From: Chamaecrista fasciculata
Lineage: Eukaryota > Streptophyta > Magnoliopsida > Fabales > Fabaceae
Direction of reading: 5' to 3'
DNA length: 64,000 nt
Assembly: GCA_003254925.1 (NCBI GenBank)
Contig: QANZ01053660.1
Location: 62,001 to 126,000, forward strand
In this document: positions 1 to 17,076 of the stretch, piece by piece
Position numbering within the stretch: position 1 is the first letter of the stretch
How the letters are laid out: every line of letters begins with the position of its first letter
Position numbers and translations under genes: made by a program
Notes under the pieces: model-generated
Database searches by the model: none
What the model was told of the DNA's origin: nothing
What the model saw: the letters and a program-made list of their open reading frames with translations, nothing else

Positions 1-3000
1 ACCGAGGTGTACATAGACGAATTTCCAGTTCACAGAAGATACCTGATGATGTAAGTGCTTGTCAGTTCCTTCTTATCTTACTATCACTCTACAACTTACT
101 TTCAGAAAGGAAGACGGGAAATAACAATTCTTTTATGAAAAAGGCTACTTATACCTTAGCTTTGTCTTGTAATTTGCACAGCCTCCTCATATTGCAGCTA
201 AGAGTGCTGAGCTTCATCGGAGGAGCATTGCACAGATGAGGGTAAATTTTTCACCTTTGCTTCTGTGGAGTGTGAACCACTAGCTTGCAATTTTACATTT
301 GCATATGAGCTATTGTTAATTACTTTGATACAGATCAATAGCCGGTCTATTCAAGATATGTATATATTCGGAGATCCTTCCCGAGTACCAATTGTGATTG
401 TAGAACGTGTGATGAATATACCACGGCGTACTAATAGTGAAAATTCATATTTGAGACATGTTGATCTTAGAGAATCACTCACCTCGCAAGTTGAGATGAG
501 CTCTGTTGCTGTAGACAAGCAAAGTGCACCCAAAAGTACTGCTTGTTTGTTAAAGATTGTCGTCTTTGTACATGGATTTCAGGCAAGTCCTCGTGTGGAA
601 TTTATATTACTGAACTGAGCTTATATTGAGATTTTCACTTGTTAGCTATGTCCATCAATTTTAGAGAGTGTGGCCTTAAGTTATGTATTACTGGATTGAT
701 TGAGGCTTTCTAGTCTATTACCATTTAAGCTGTTCTTCATGGTCAAATTTACAATATGGGAGTGAATGAGCAAAGCTGAGGGACCTGAGGGCTGAGACTA
801 AGTGTTATTCCGTTTGTTTTTTAGCTTAAGCTTGAACTAAGCCCAACTTTACGTTTAAGTTGTGTTATCGTAATTTACTCTTCAAATTTCAAGTGAAAAC
901 TAACAAAACTGTTAGTTAATAGCTGTTATTGTTTTACATTTGGTGATAAACATTAAATTAAAATATTCAAAATATGTTTGCTGAGGCCTGGTAAAGTTAG
1001 TGACCAGCACGTGTGATGTTTGAGTTGAGGTGACCTTAGCTGTGCCCATTGGAGTAGCTCCATGCTGCTTGGAGAAGTTTGGATGTTTATTCTTCTATTT
1101 TAATCTCAATAATTTTTTTTTATTTTTATAGTATGATTATATTTAATTTATCATAGAAGTCAAGGTGTATTAGTTCCATTAAAGTTGTATTCTTAGCACT
1201 ATCAATGGATTATTACACTCCATCCGTAGTTTTGTTCAATATTTTGGATGGTTGAAAAAACTTGGCTGGTCATTTATTCTTCACTACTCAAAACATTATA
1301 GGGGCATCATCTGGATCTACGACTTATCCGGAATCAATGGCTTTTGATAGATCCCGAGGTCGAAGTTCTTATGTCTGAGGCTAACGAGGACAAAACATCT
1401 GAAAGCTTCAGAGAAATGGGACAAAGGCTAGCTCAGGAAGTTATTTCTTTTGTTAAAAGAAGAATGGACAGAGCATCAAAATATGGGAACTTGAAAGATA
1501 TTAGGCTAAGTTTTGTTGGACATTCTATTGGTAACCTCATCATAAGAACAGCAATTGCAGGTACCTCATGACTTAGATGTGATGCTGTGTATCAATTTGA
1601 CATTTGGTTCTAAATTTTGTCCTGTGTTTGCAGAGAGCATGATGGAGCCATTTCTAAGATATCTACATACCTATGTTTCTGTATCTGGTCCACACTTGGG
1701 GTATCTTTATAGTTCAAACTCTCTTTTTAATTCTGGGATGTGGCTATTGAAGAAGCTCAGAGGTTCACAGTGCATTCATCAGCTAACTTTTACCGATGAT
1801 TCTGATATCCAAAACACATTCCTCTATAAGCTATGTAAGGTAGGAAGGTCATATAGAAGTTAGGATCAAATGACTCAGGCATAAGCTCTAGCCTTACTCT
1901 ATTGAAAATGAGATGTGAAATTTTAGAAATCACACTGTTGTGTATTTGTTTGTACTTTTTTCTTTTTGGCCTGAAAAAAAAAAAGTAACCTTATATCAAA
2001 TAGGACCAATTTAACTATTTATAGAGTAATATTTCCTTTTATTTGAAAATGATGTCAAGTTGATGTGATTTGTGAAGTTTTAAATGTATGATCTATAATA
2101 TCAAATTATTCAAAGCTAGTGGTGGTTTTCCAGAAACATGTTCTATAAAAGATTAAAAGAAAAAGCTCAATAAAATTCTTTATATGTTTGCCATAAAACT
2201 TTTTTCAATTACAAACTTTATTCATGCTCTCTTTCTTTTATGATTGGTTGTGTAAATGTCCATCTTTTATATTCTCTTTCTACTATGATTGATCATACAA
2301 AAAAATTGTTGCCACGTTTCTTATTTTTATTGAGGAAATTTATAGCAAAAGTAACCTTATATTAGTCTAGTACAAAATTAACTTTGATGTAAGATTATTT
2401 ATTTATTTATTTATTGGTCATTTGTAAAATTTTCTATGGTGTTTTTCTTTTTCCATGTAAAGGCACCATTAATTTTTAAGACAAATGAAAAAACCCCTCA
2501 ACTTTTAATTTAAGCAGTTAGTTTGTGGTATGTCAAAGAATTGTTTTCATAGATACATTGTGTTCATGTGAAATGGTTGATATTTGTAATAGGGTCAAAA
2601 TTTTCAGCTAAATTCATGTGCTCTATCCTTTTATTTGTAATTTCAGCAGAAGACGCTGGACCACTTCAAGCATGTTATCTTGCTGTCTTCCCCTCAGGTA
2701 TTCTTTTTTTTTTCTTTTTCTTATATGAATACTCCTAAAATGGTGACTGGGAAAACTTTATAGTTTATACTAATACTCTGTTAGCAATTGGATTATTATT
2801 GATTAGTATTATGGTTAAAAGTCTTGAGTAGAGTTGAAACTTCAACGGGTTTTATCACAGATATCAATGCATGTGAAAAGCATACTCTGTAGTAAGGCAA
2901 TGCATGGTTCAAGTTATCTTAAGTGAGGTTTCTTTCCCATTTCTTCCTTTTCTTGGGGCATGTTTGCTTTTACTAGAAAGTTCTTTGGCTGCTGTCTTTC

Positions 3001-3585
3001 AAGCATGGGTATGGCACCCGCCTTATACGAACTCGTACCCGTATTTTGTGGGTACTTTTTTTGTTATTATAAAACAAAATTTTTATGTTTGTGTGTAAAA
3101 TATAACTGTAATTATATTTTTGTTGCAGTGTAACTTCATTTTTTTTGGACTGGTGAACAAAAAGTTCATAACGAAAAATCAGACAAAGTTATATTTTATG
3201 GTTTTATAATAAACAAATGTTTCCCTACCCATACCCGTATTCGTACTCATACACATGCAACATAGACTAGTGTTAATTGACAATGCTTCTTCAGGATGGT
3301 TATGTGCCCTACCATTCTGCTAGAATTCAATCTTGCCAAGCTGCTTCAAGTGACAATTCAAAGAGGGGTAGAGTGTTCATGGAGATGCTGAATGAATGCT
3401 TGGATCAAATCTGCGCCAATACCTCTAAGCGCCGAGTGTTCATGCGCTGCGATGTCAATTTCGATACTACAGCCTATGGCAAGAATTTGAACTCCTTCAT
3501 AGGACGGGCTGCTCATATCGACTTTCTAGAATCTGACATTTTTACAAAGTTCATAATGTGGTCTTTTCCAGAGCTTTTCAAGTAG
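1..3585 (+). CDS. FAM135/DUF676-type serine esterase-like protein, 3' part (5' end outside window)
   Basis: Only the C-terminal half is present. Inferred exons: 1-50, 182-241, 334-582, 1302-1560, 1634-1839, 2647-2697 (or from 2650), 3295-3585; frame is kept across all junctions and the stop is at 3583-3585. The protein shows an alpha/beta-hydrolase core: strand and oxyanion region KIVVFVHGFQGHHLDLRL, then the nucleophile elbow LSFVGHSIGN (GxSxG, Ser in GHSIG), then a C-terminal DGYVPYHSARI. This order is typical of the DUF676 putative serine esterases and of the plant proteins related to animal FAM135. Substrate is unknown for the family. The third intron (583-1301) uses a GC donor (CAG|GCAAGT). 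The acceptor before exon 2647 is a NAGNAG site (tttcagcag), so one extra Gln may be alternatively included. Family assignment is strong; biochemical role is not established. Confidence 0.88.
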
Positions 3586-3842
3586 CAGCCACAGTGGTAT
3601 GTATGTAATATGCCTTCTCTGCCTTCAGGCTTTCCACTATCCAGAGACCACAGTAATTTTCATATTTCAATCACAGGGTCTTGAAACTTGAAAGAATGGC
3701 AATGACTTGTAGTATATATGTATATGTATGGGTTGGCATGCGATTATAGCCGTCTGAGTCCTGAGCTGTATATTAATATATTTATTTGGTTTCAACATGT
3801 TAGCTTGCAACTCAGTTGTATACATAGCTTTAGCCAGGATTC

Positions 3843-3873
<31 letters not shown>

Positions 3874-4241
3874 TACCATTTTAGGTTATTGACTATTGTG
3901 AGTTTGTGAGTTAGAACTTAGAAGAAATGGTTCCGAGGGCTATGGGGAGTGAATCGACACGCACTTGAAAGTTGGATAATAGCATTACACACTTAATTAT
4001 TAATTGTAATATATTTAAATAAAGTTTATATCCTTACAAAAGCAAATTTCATGAAAACATAAAAACGATACAACACTATGAGCACATTGCATGTAGTAGA
4101 CATGCCTTGCCCTTCATTAGAAAGACACATACAGCTAGAAGTGTACTTAAAACTTAAAAGTAATGTAATCAAGACAAGATCTGGTATTAAAATGATAAAA
4201 ATAAAAATAAAAACAATAAAGAAAGAAAAATGTAACAAAAA
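3586..4241. other. Convergent 3' ends of the DUF676 gene and the SCPL gene
   Basis: No gene seen. It should hold the 3' UTR of the upstream + strand gene and, on the minus strand, the 3' UTR of the carboxypeptidase gene that ends at 4242. A (TA)n run of about 25 bases lies at 3848-3873. The open frames here are low-complexity. Confidence 0.6.
3848..3873. repeat. (TA)n microsatellite
   Basis: Uninterrupted TA dinucleotides in the presumed 3' UTR of the DUF676 gene. Confidence 0.9.
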
Positions 4242-9046
<4,805 letters not shown>

Positions 9047-9476
9047 GGGTAAATTACACTTTGGTACCCTGTGGTTTGACCCTATTTCACTTTGGTACCC
9101 TGTGGTTTGAAACTTGACATTTTGGTACCCTGTGGTATTCTCCATTAACACTTTGGTACCCTTTGGAGCTATTTTGTAATTTTAACCATAATAAATTTTA
9201 TAAAAATTACATATTGACCCCAAAAAAATTTTAAATTTTTCATTTTAGTCCCTATATAATATGTATCCAGGGACCTATTTGTAATTTTTTGAAAATTTTT
9301 TGGGGTCAATATGTAATTTTTGCAAAATTTGTTATGGTTAAAATTACAAAATAACTCCAAAGGGTACCAAAGTGTTAATGGAGAATACCACAGGGTACCA
9401 AAGTGTCAAGTTTCAAACCACAGGGTACCAAAGTGAAATAGGGTCAAACCACAGGGTACCAAAGTGTAATTTACCC
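9047..9476. mobile_element. Mutator-like foldback MITE with perfect 9-bp target-site duplication
   Basis: The element starts GGGTAAATTACACTTTGG and ends with the exact reverse complement. The two arms continue as long inverted repeats made of tandem 'TTTGGTACCCTGTGGT' units. It is flanked on both sides by TATTTTAAT (9038-9046 and 9477-9485), a perfect 9-bp duplication, the length typical of Mutator-like transposons. No coding capacity. A related copy sits at 49340-49706. Confidence 0.9.
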
Positions 9477-9539
9477 TATTTTAATTGAACAAATACTTAT
9501 ATATCTATGTGTAGAAGGTGCGTTTAGTATAGTGTGATC

Positions 9540-9699
9540 TAGCACTGTTAAACGGGCCGGCCCGTTACGGGCCACGGGCTAAACGGGCCGGGCCGTTTAG
9601 GCCCGTTTTTAAACGGGCCAAATTTTTTAAGCCCAAGCCCGCCCATTTAGCGAGCGGGCCGGGCCGGCCCGCGGGCCTAAGCCCGTTTTGACAGTGCTA
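9540..9699. mobile_element. GC-rich hAT-type MITE with perfect 8-bp target-site duplication
   Basis: This 160-bp element has terminal inverted repeats TAGCACTGT / ACAGTGCTA, which continue as TAAACGGGC / GCCCGTTTTG. It is flanked by the perfect 8-bp duplication GTGTGATC (9532-9539 and 9700-9707), the hAT hallmark. The interior is repeated GGGCCGGCCCG-type sequence, an island of very high GC in AT-rich surroundings. Confidence 0.93.
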
Positions 9700-10596
9700 G
9701 TGTGATCATATGTCTACCATTTTATATGCTATAATGTCTTAGGCTTTGGTTTTTTAATAATACTACTACAATATCTTTATACGTTGACAACTAAGATAAC
9801 ATTTTGTTATCATGTCACACCAAAAAATGTGTGACCTGGTAACAACACAAAAATTATGTGATCTCAAATAACAAGATTGGAAAGAGCACTTATACTACTA
9901 TGTTAATACAAAAATGGTTATGTAAATTTTTTTTTTGTGAGTTTTCGAAGAGGTCGAAAGGTATTCCCTGATCCTAATTAGATGTCGGTGCTTACTTCAC
10001 TAAAATTTTGTTTTTTTTTTTTAAAATTCATATGAAACTATATTATAACTTTATTAACCATATTATCTTCATATTGAATTTGGTAATTGACATCCGATAT
10101 GTTAATTCAAAAATTAGTTCTCTATTATAATTAACTTAAACCATAGCCGGCAAAATTTGCAGCTGTTTTTTTGTCTCACTAATCAAATAGTACTTGTCAT
10201 CTTTATGTGGAGAAGGCACATTCGAGAGGAACCAACTGCATTAACTGTATGTCTAATATATATATTGATATATGAACAGGAGGGGTTGAAATCATATACA
10301 TATTGTATGGTAACAATTTTCACGAAGAATTTACTTTTATTCAAAAATTTAAAAAAGGCTAAATTAACCATTAAAATATAGAAGAATATATATATACTAG
10401 AGGAGTGTATAATTAGATCGTGTGCTTGTCGACAGATATATGATGAAATCCATGCCCAGAGTGCAAGATGATTTTCTTGAAACTGTGGTGAAGCTCAATG
10501 ATTGAGTTAGAAGAGAGAGAAAGATGGAAAGATGAGAGAGTGGATTATGTTTGAATTGAAATTAAATAGGAGAATGAGATAGTTAGAATGAGAAGA

Positions 10597-10630
<34 letters not shown>

Positions 10631-11479
10631 TGATTACATCAACAGAAATTAGAGGGGAATAAGAGAGTCTAACCCTAACATAATAGAAGGGGACGGAGCA
10701 AGTGTCATGAAAATACGATAGAAGTCCTTCTGCAAGAGTGTATGTCGACCAGACAGGAAGCCTTCCTTGAGCAAGCATCGGATGTCGTGTATAACCGGAA
10801 GAAGCAAGGCTCTAGGCTTAGCTTGAAGTGATGCCAAATTTATCGTGCCGGGTTTGTTGGACGCTATTATAATTCTGGTATTGCAAAGATGCGCCTGACG
10901 ATGCATAAAAATTTTCCTTAACACTATGAAGGTAAGTAGCTGACGGTCCAATTTCCGGCTATTCTCATTACTTGGAAAGTTGAAGAGTGAAGGGAAAAAT
11001 TATGACGGATTAATTATTAATTACTCTCTCATTCTTCCCTTCCGTTATAATTTATAAATAACCCAAATTGGAACATTATATTTTGGAAGAGTTACTTATT
11101 GGAGGATCGAAAAACATGTAGAAGGTTAATCCTCCTCTCTCTCTCTCTTTCTCTTCTCTTCCAAACTTTTTGCTTCTTCAATTATCCAAATAAACCTACA
11201 TGAGTGCAATACTTATTCTTGATAGAAATTGAAGATGTGATATAATACTTTATTATAGAGTATACATATAGTCGACTACAACCCAAGTCTATGTAAAGTT
11301 ATCGTAACATGTCTAATTTATTAATAAGTTCACCTATTTATAACATATCTAATTTGCATGAGCTAAATTGTTAAATTTATGGTGAGTTAACTCATAGGAT
11401 ATGAGTTGATTCATTAGCTCACAATGTTTTTTTATTATTCAAAATTTAAAAGGTGACAACATCAAGTATAGTTAGCACT
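9700..11479. other. Intergenic DNA without a supported gene
   Basis: A (TA)n run lies at 10599-10628. On the minus strand 10649-10951 there is a 100-codon open frame with mixed base composition, but I recognise no domain in it and it has no codon-level support; it may be a relic. The rest is AT-rich with nothing I can name. Confidence 0.5.
10599..10628. repeat. (TA)n microsatellite
   Basis: Continuous TA dinucleotides of about 30 bases in intergenic DNA. Confidence 0.9.
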
Positions 11480-12340
11480 ATGGGTGACAAAATGATTGGG
11501 TTGAATTGGTTTTGAGTTGAGTTTTAAATAGTTGGGTCATAAATGAATCAATGACCCATTTATATTTGTTAAATGGGTCATGGGTGGATCATGATCCATG
11601 AAATCAAGAGTCGACCCAACTCAACCCATGAACCTATCTTAAAATATTTATATTATTTAATAAAATTAAAAATTAATTATTTAATTTGTAAACTAATTAA
11701 TGAGAATAATTTTTAAATTATTCAAACTTAATACTAAATTGTATTCTTTCTTTAGATATTGGACTAATCTACAATTTCCATCTTTTTCCATATTTTTTCA
11801 AAATTATATTTTGACCCCAAACATTTTTTGAAATTTTTCAAATATCATGATACAAGGACATTTTTGTAAATTTTGAAAACATTTGGGGGCATTCTATAAT
11901 TTTTGTAAAAAAATTGTGAAGTTCATCTTCCATCTATTGAACGCAAGGTTTTGTTGGACTAAAATGCATTTATTTTCTAGATTTAAGACTAATTTGTAAT
12001 TTTACTATTTTTCCAATATTTTTCAAAATTACATTTTAGTCCTCAAATATTATGGTTCAGGGATGTTTTTCTAAATTTTGAAATTATTTGAGGTTATTTT
12101 GTAATTTTTGCAAAAATTTGTGAATTCCATATTCATCTCATCTATGAAATTAGGTAGTTTTGACACCAATTTGGGTTGGGTTGGCTAAACTATGAGTTTG
12201 ACCTAACCCAACCCAAATTTTAGTGGGTCAATTTTAGACTCAACTCATTTTGACCCATTATTTAAATGGTTGAGTCATAATTGGTCAAAATGATAGTTGG
12301 GTTAAATTAGATTAATGGGTTAGGTATTATTTTGTCACTC
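11480..12340. mobile_element. hAT-like non-autonomous element
   Basis: Left end ATGGGTGACAAAATGATTGG; right end ATTATTTTGTCACTC, which are inverted repeats around TGACAAAAT. Subterminal 'TGGGTC/GACCCA' motifs are mirrored on both sides. Flanks are TTAGCACT (11472-11479) and TTAGCACC (12341-12348), an 8-bp duplication with one mismatch. The interior holds an imperfect direct duplication (about 11757-11940 and 11985-12140, both with 'ATTTTGTAATTTTTG'-type sequence). No transposase frame. Confidence 0.72.
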
Positions 12341-12353
12341 TTAGCACCAATGT

Positions 12354-13003
12354 GTACCGATTCTGTTAAGTTCCAGCCGCCTCCCAATCTTTTTCTCTGC
12401 TAGGGTTCCAAAACTTTGAGCGTCGTTTGGAGGGGTTGCCGCCGGCAACCCCTCACCCTTTCTTTTTTTTACTTGCTTTTGTTTCCTCCTCCTCTTCGTA
12501 GGAGTTTTTTCTTCTTTCAGTGTTGAAGACGTCCCTCTCCTTTGTAGTGGGAGTGTTTTTTTGGCTCCGAAACCGGTTGAGATATTGTAGATCTGCTTCC
12601 CAAACTTCTTCTCAAAAGCTTGAATATGGTGAAGAACGGATCCTCTGAGAGGATTTCCTGATCTGGCAGAATAGTTGGAGATCGAAGAAGAAGATGGAAA
12701 TCAGACCGCAAACAAGTGAAGATCTGAGCTTGGCGTCTGGTTTGTGTCTTTTTTAGATGTGTTTTGTCAGTGTTTTCTTCTCCTTCTTTAATATAGTTTG
12801 GTGTTGATCTTCTGTATTTTGGCCCTCCCCTCGCGTGTTGCTTGGGGTTTGGTTTCTCTTCTATGAGATGTGTATTTTGGGAGTTGAGGGCTGGTTGTAT
12901 TGAAATCTCTGTGTCCCTCGGTGGATTCCCGTTTCTCCCGTTTTTCAGAACGGGCTATGTACTCTTTCATGGCTTGCCATGATTTGATCAAAAAAAAAAA
13001 AAG
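12354..13003 (+). mobile_element. Non-LTR retroelement insertion with poly(A) tail and 13-bp target-site duplication
   Basis: A 650-bp block of different base composition (CT-rich start with GCCGCCTCCC, then mixed sequence) ends in an A tract (12990-13002). It is flanked by the perfect 13-bp duplication TTAGCACCAATGT (12341-12353 and 13004-13016). Poly(A) plus a long target-site duplication is the mark of LINE-machinery retrotransposition. I find no reverse transcriptase, so it is an internally deleted or truncated LINE, a SINE-like derivative or a retroposed RNA. Minus-strand open frames in it are not coding. It landed exactly at the right end of the hAT-like element, so it is younger. Confidence 0.85.
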
Positions 13004-13378
13004 TTAGCACCAATGTAAATTCACAAGAAGAGTGACAAAAATTTGAAACTTACTCTGAGCACCAATCTTCAAAAACTTGTTTGGATAGTTAGAAGACGAA
13101 GGAATGGGAGAGATTAGAAGGACAGAGAAGGGAGAAGAAGAGAATGACTAAATGCCCAATTTTTTTCTCTAACACCTTCAAAATATTTCAATTTGAGGGT
13201 ATATTTAAATTGAGAATTAAGGAAGAGAGGAGAAGTAAGGAGGATAAGAGTGAGGGATTAATTTTAAATATCTCATTCTCTTTGTTCTTCATAAATTCTA
13301 AATTAAGGTATTTTGGTGGAAGAATTGCTTCTCAAACGAAGGAAAAAAGTTTGGAGAGTTAATATTAGGGAAAGAGTG

Positions 13379-13574
13379 AGGTAAAGTTTCTTGTATGCTT
13401 GTTATAAAGTTTTCCAATAAATATATGACACATGGCAAAAATTTGATGCATCACTAATCACTGATTGAAGAGAGAATTTTTGCATGACCAAGTATAGAAG
13501 AGAGAGAATATAAATCAAACTTCTGATTGGAGGAACCTTATAAGTTATAACAAACATATAAAGAACCTTACCTA
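13379..13574. mobile_element. MITE of the 'ACGTGGCAAAAATTT' family
   Basis: About 196 bp with imperfect terminal inverted repeats: AGGTAAAGTTTCTTGTATG on the left, and on the right CATATAAAGAACCTTACCT, whose reverse complement is AGGTAAGGTTCTTTATATG. Interior shares the 'tgacacatggcaaaaattt ... agagagagaata' blocks with 7185-7450 and 62515-62705. No target-site duplication longer than 3 bp is seen. Confidence 0.6.
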
Positions 13575-13776
13575 AATTTTTTCTTTAATACCCTTCCTTC
13601 CATTAAAAAGAAAGAAGAAAGAAGAATGAGAGATTAAAAATTAATTATCTATGATCTTTTTCTTTGATTTTTAACTTTATAAATAGGGTGAAGGCGTCTC
13701 AATTCTCAACTCTCAATCTTTTTCCCTCCTTCCACTTTCTTTCTTAATTCCCAATCCAAACATATTTTAAAAGTTA

Positions 13777-14314
13777 GGTCAAAGGTTCATTTTGGTCCTA
13801 AATGTATACCCTAATGTTCATTTTGGTCCATTATGTTTCAAAATGTTCAAATTGGTCCTAAATGTTGGCAAAATGATTCATTTTGGTCCTAAATATTGGT
13901 AAAATGTTTCATTTTGGTCCCAAACTATTGAATTTGTTCATATTTCTCTCATTTCTCATTTCAATTTCAAAGTACTTGTTAAGAGGAACTCGTAGCTCTG
14001 AATTTGTCACATTTGAATTTGAAACAAGAGAGATATAATCAACTTTACTTGTTTGACCATAAAACGAAAGGTCTACTTTTAGGATCGATTTGACGTTATT
14101 TGCTGACGACCCCAACTAGACAGAGAAATTACTCTTCGAGAACAATATGTAGCTCTAAACTCGTCATGTTTGAACTTGAAACAAGACATATTCAATAGTT
14201 GGGACCAAAACGAAATATTTTGCTAACATTTAGGACCAATTTGAACATTTTGAAACATAATGGACTAAAATGAACATTAAGGCATACATTTAAGACCAAA
14301 TTGACCCTTTAACC
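13777..14314. mobile_element. Mutator-like foldback MITE with perfect 9-bp target-site duplication
   Basis: Left end GGTCAAAGGTTCATTTTGG, right end CCAAATTGACCCTTTAACC, inverted repeats that continue inward as mirrored 'CATTTTGGTCC' units. Flanked by TAAAAGTTA at 13768-13776 and 14315-14323 (perfect 9 bp). The open frames inside are arm sequence, not genes. Confidence 0.88.
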
Positions 14315-15011
14315 TAAAAGTTATTTAGGTTATATTTTGTATTCTATGTAATGTAATTAATTTAATTTGAGAAATACGTAATGGTATTATGCTATGAATT
14401 TATAGTGTATTTAAATTTGTTTATTATGTTATTTCATATGTTAGTGATGATTGTTTAAACTTTAAACTTTAAAATGGTTGTTTATTGTATTTAAAGTTGC
14501 ATAAATATGATGTATCTCGTTGATTTGTTTAAAATGTCATAGTTTTCTTTAAAATTTTTTGGCTAAAAGTTTCTTTTAACTTACGAAGAAAATAAAATTT
14601 AGAATATGTCTAATATACTAACACAAACAATGTCAGTGATTATTTTATAAACATGAATGTTGAAAATATTTTGTCTAATTATTTATATATATATATATAT
14701 TAAAATATTATCTATAAATTTATTAAATGTGTTTTCAATACTATTTCCTTTGTTTAATAAAAAATCTGTGAAAACAGACCTATCTTAATTTTTCTTTTAA
14801 CTTTTTTCTCTAAAAAATGTTGTCAAAGGTAATATTTAAAATAAAAAAATATAATGCAAATTTAATCAATGTTTTTTTTTTAACTAATTTGCTCCAAGTA
14901 TTATTCAGAATAAGAATCTTAATAATTTATTACCTACTTATTTTTTTGAGTGTAAGTGAGATTTAGATACAGAGTACGAAGAGAGAGAGAAAGAGCGACG
15001 AAGCAAAGCAG
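14315..15011. other. Intergenic DNA upstream of methionine synthase
   Basis: AT-rich, with a TA run near 14683-14700. No gene seen. The last 60 bases become GA-rich ('gagagagagaaagagcgacg'), which marks the start of the methionine synthase promoter. Confidence 0.5.
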
Positions 15012-15134
15012 TATATAAATATGACCATTGTCTCCGTTCAGTCATTTGCGCCGTTCACATTCTCACTTTGGTCACACTCTTTTTCAGCCAAACGTCACTC
15101 TTTTCTTCGATTCACTGTTCGTGCTACTGTAAGG
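15012..15134 (+). promoter_or_regulatory. Methionine synthase core promoter and 5' leader exon
   Basis: TATATAAAT at 15012-15020 is a canonical plant TATA box, about 30 bases upstream of a CT-rich leader (approximately 15045 on). A donor at 15129 (ACT|GTAAGG) or 15134 (AAG|GTATTT) would start a leader intron that ends at the acceptor tatcag (ending about 15882), just before the coding ATG. Inferred from sequence; a leader intron is common for this gene in plants. Confidence 0.6.
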
Positions 15135-15887
15135 TATTTTGTATTCTTGTGGTTCATTTCTATTTTTTGATCATTCAATTTCTATGAATCTTTTCTTTAT
15201 TTTGACACTTGAAATCTTTGTAGTTTATCAGGATTTTATCTGTGCCATGTGATGTGATTTTGTGCATTCAATATGTGTATAGAAGCTTTGTTTTCAGTTT
15301 TTCATGCTTTCTGTGGGTTGGATTGGTGTTGTGAAGTGCAAATCCTTCCCTAATAACGCGTCTAAATTTCAGGCTGAGCATCACATATTTGTTTGCGTGA
15401 AAAAATGCTGTGAAGCTTGATATTCTGAATTTAGTTGTCTGTAGTTTATTTTTTAGCTTCTTGTTGTGACATGGCCCACCTTGATTATATTTCTGAGCGA
15501 GAGAGCCAATTTTTTTGTTTATTCAGAGTTTTTCTTTTTAGGGCCATTGGCTTTATGTTTCCGAGCTAATTCTTCATGTAGGAATTGAATGACGACTCAC
15601 AAGCATACTGGATAATGCTTGATTTATGGTGTCTCTATTCTCTAGTTTAAGGAAAGGAATCTTGCATATATTACAAGCTACTCTTCTATCTATGACTTCT
15701 TCATTATACTTATGATATGTGATGTTGCAGTTGGAAGTGTTAGATTTCTAGTTTTGCATATACTCCTTACTGATTTTCATTAATCGATTGAAGCCAAGTT
15801 ATTCGGAATTGTTAAAAGTGTGGTTCCTAAACTTATTTGGTATGGTCAAATAATGTATTCAAATTGTGCATTTTCCATATCAGAGCG

Positions 15888-17001
15888 ATGGCCTCTCACA
15901 TTGTTGGTTATCCCCGCATGGGACCTAAGAGAGAGCTTAAGTTTGCCTTGGAATCTTTTTGGGATGGAAAGAGCAGTGCTGAGGAACTGCAGAAAGTTGC
16001 TGCAGACCTTAGGTCAGCCATCTGGAAGCAAATGCATGATTCTGGGATCAAGTACATTCCAAGTAACACCTTTTCATACTATGATCAAGTACTAGACACC
16101 ACTGCCATGCTTGGGGCTGTTCCTTCTAGATATAATTGGAATGGTGGTGAGATTGGGTTTGATATCTACTTCTCCATGGCACGAGGAAATGCTACTGTAC
16201 CTGCTATGGAAATGACCAAGTGGTTTGACACAAACTAGTATGTGAATTCTTCACTTTTAAGTTTTACCTTTTGATTTTCATTAATGTGAAGTCATAAGTG
16301 GTATTTCCATGCTTCTATTTTGTAATATCTGTCTTCTAGTTACAATAAATGATACTGAAATAGGTAATGGTTTGTTGCTATGGGAAGGTTCTTGGAGAGT
16401 TTGTTGCAGAATTAAACTAATTATTTTAGAAATTTGAAATAACTATAGGAAAATATATAATATATATTAATCAGTGTATTTAATTTGAATATGAACTATA
16501 TTATCATTGTTGTATAAAGTAGAGAGGATGAAATTTGAGTACAATGCTACTACTGTCAGATTCATATATCTTGTAAAGTGATTTATCTAATTATATCCAT
16601 TAAGAATTTCGAAATTCAAGATCTGTTTGTTAAAGTTGTCATACAATGCTGACCACTTATGGTGCAGCCACTACATTGTCCCTGAACTGGGTCCAGATGT
16701 TAAGTTCTCCTATGCATCACACAAGTCAGTGGAAGAATACAAAGAGGCTAAAGCTGTAAGCTTATTGATGTCTTTTCTGGAAATTATCTTTTTGTTCTTC
16801 TTGGTGTGAAATTTATAGCCATACGATAACTTACACATTTATTTATATTTATTTATTGTTTCCTTATCAGAATGAATTGTATAGAGAAAGAGATTACTAC
16901 AGTTATGTAATTTACAATGGCTGTATTGAATTCAGAGTCATAAACGATTGAATTGGTTGAATTATTATTATTTTGAAATTTTATCTTCTGCTTCCTGATT
17001 A

Positions 17002-17076
<75 letters not shown>

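Noticed and set aside
10649..10951. 100-codon minus-strand frame in the large gene-free region
   Set aside because: No recognisable domain, no splice partners and no neighbouring gene. It may be a relic, but nothing supports a gene.
12517..12991. Minus-strand frames of 64 and 67 codons
   Set aside because: They lie antisense within the poly(A)-tailed retroelement and show no family resemblance.
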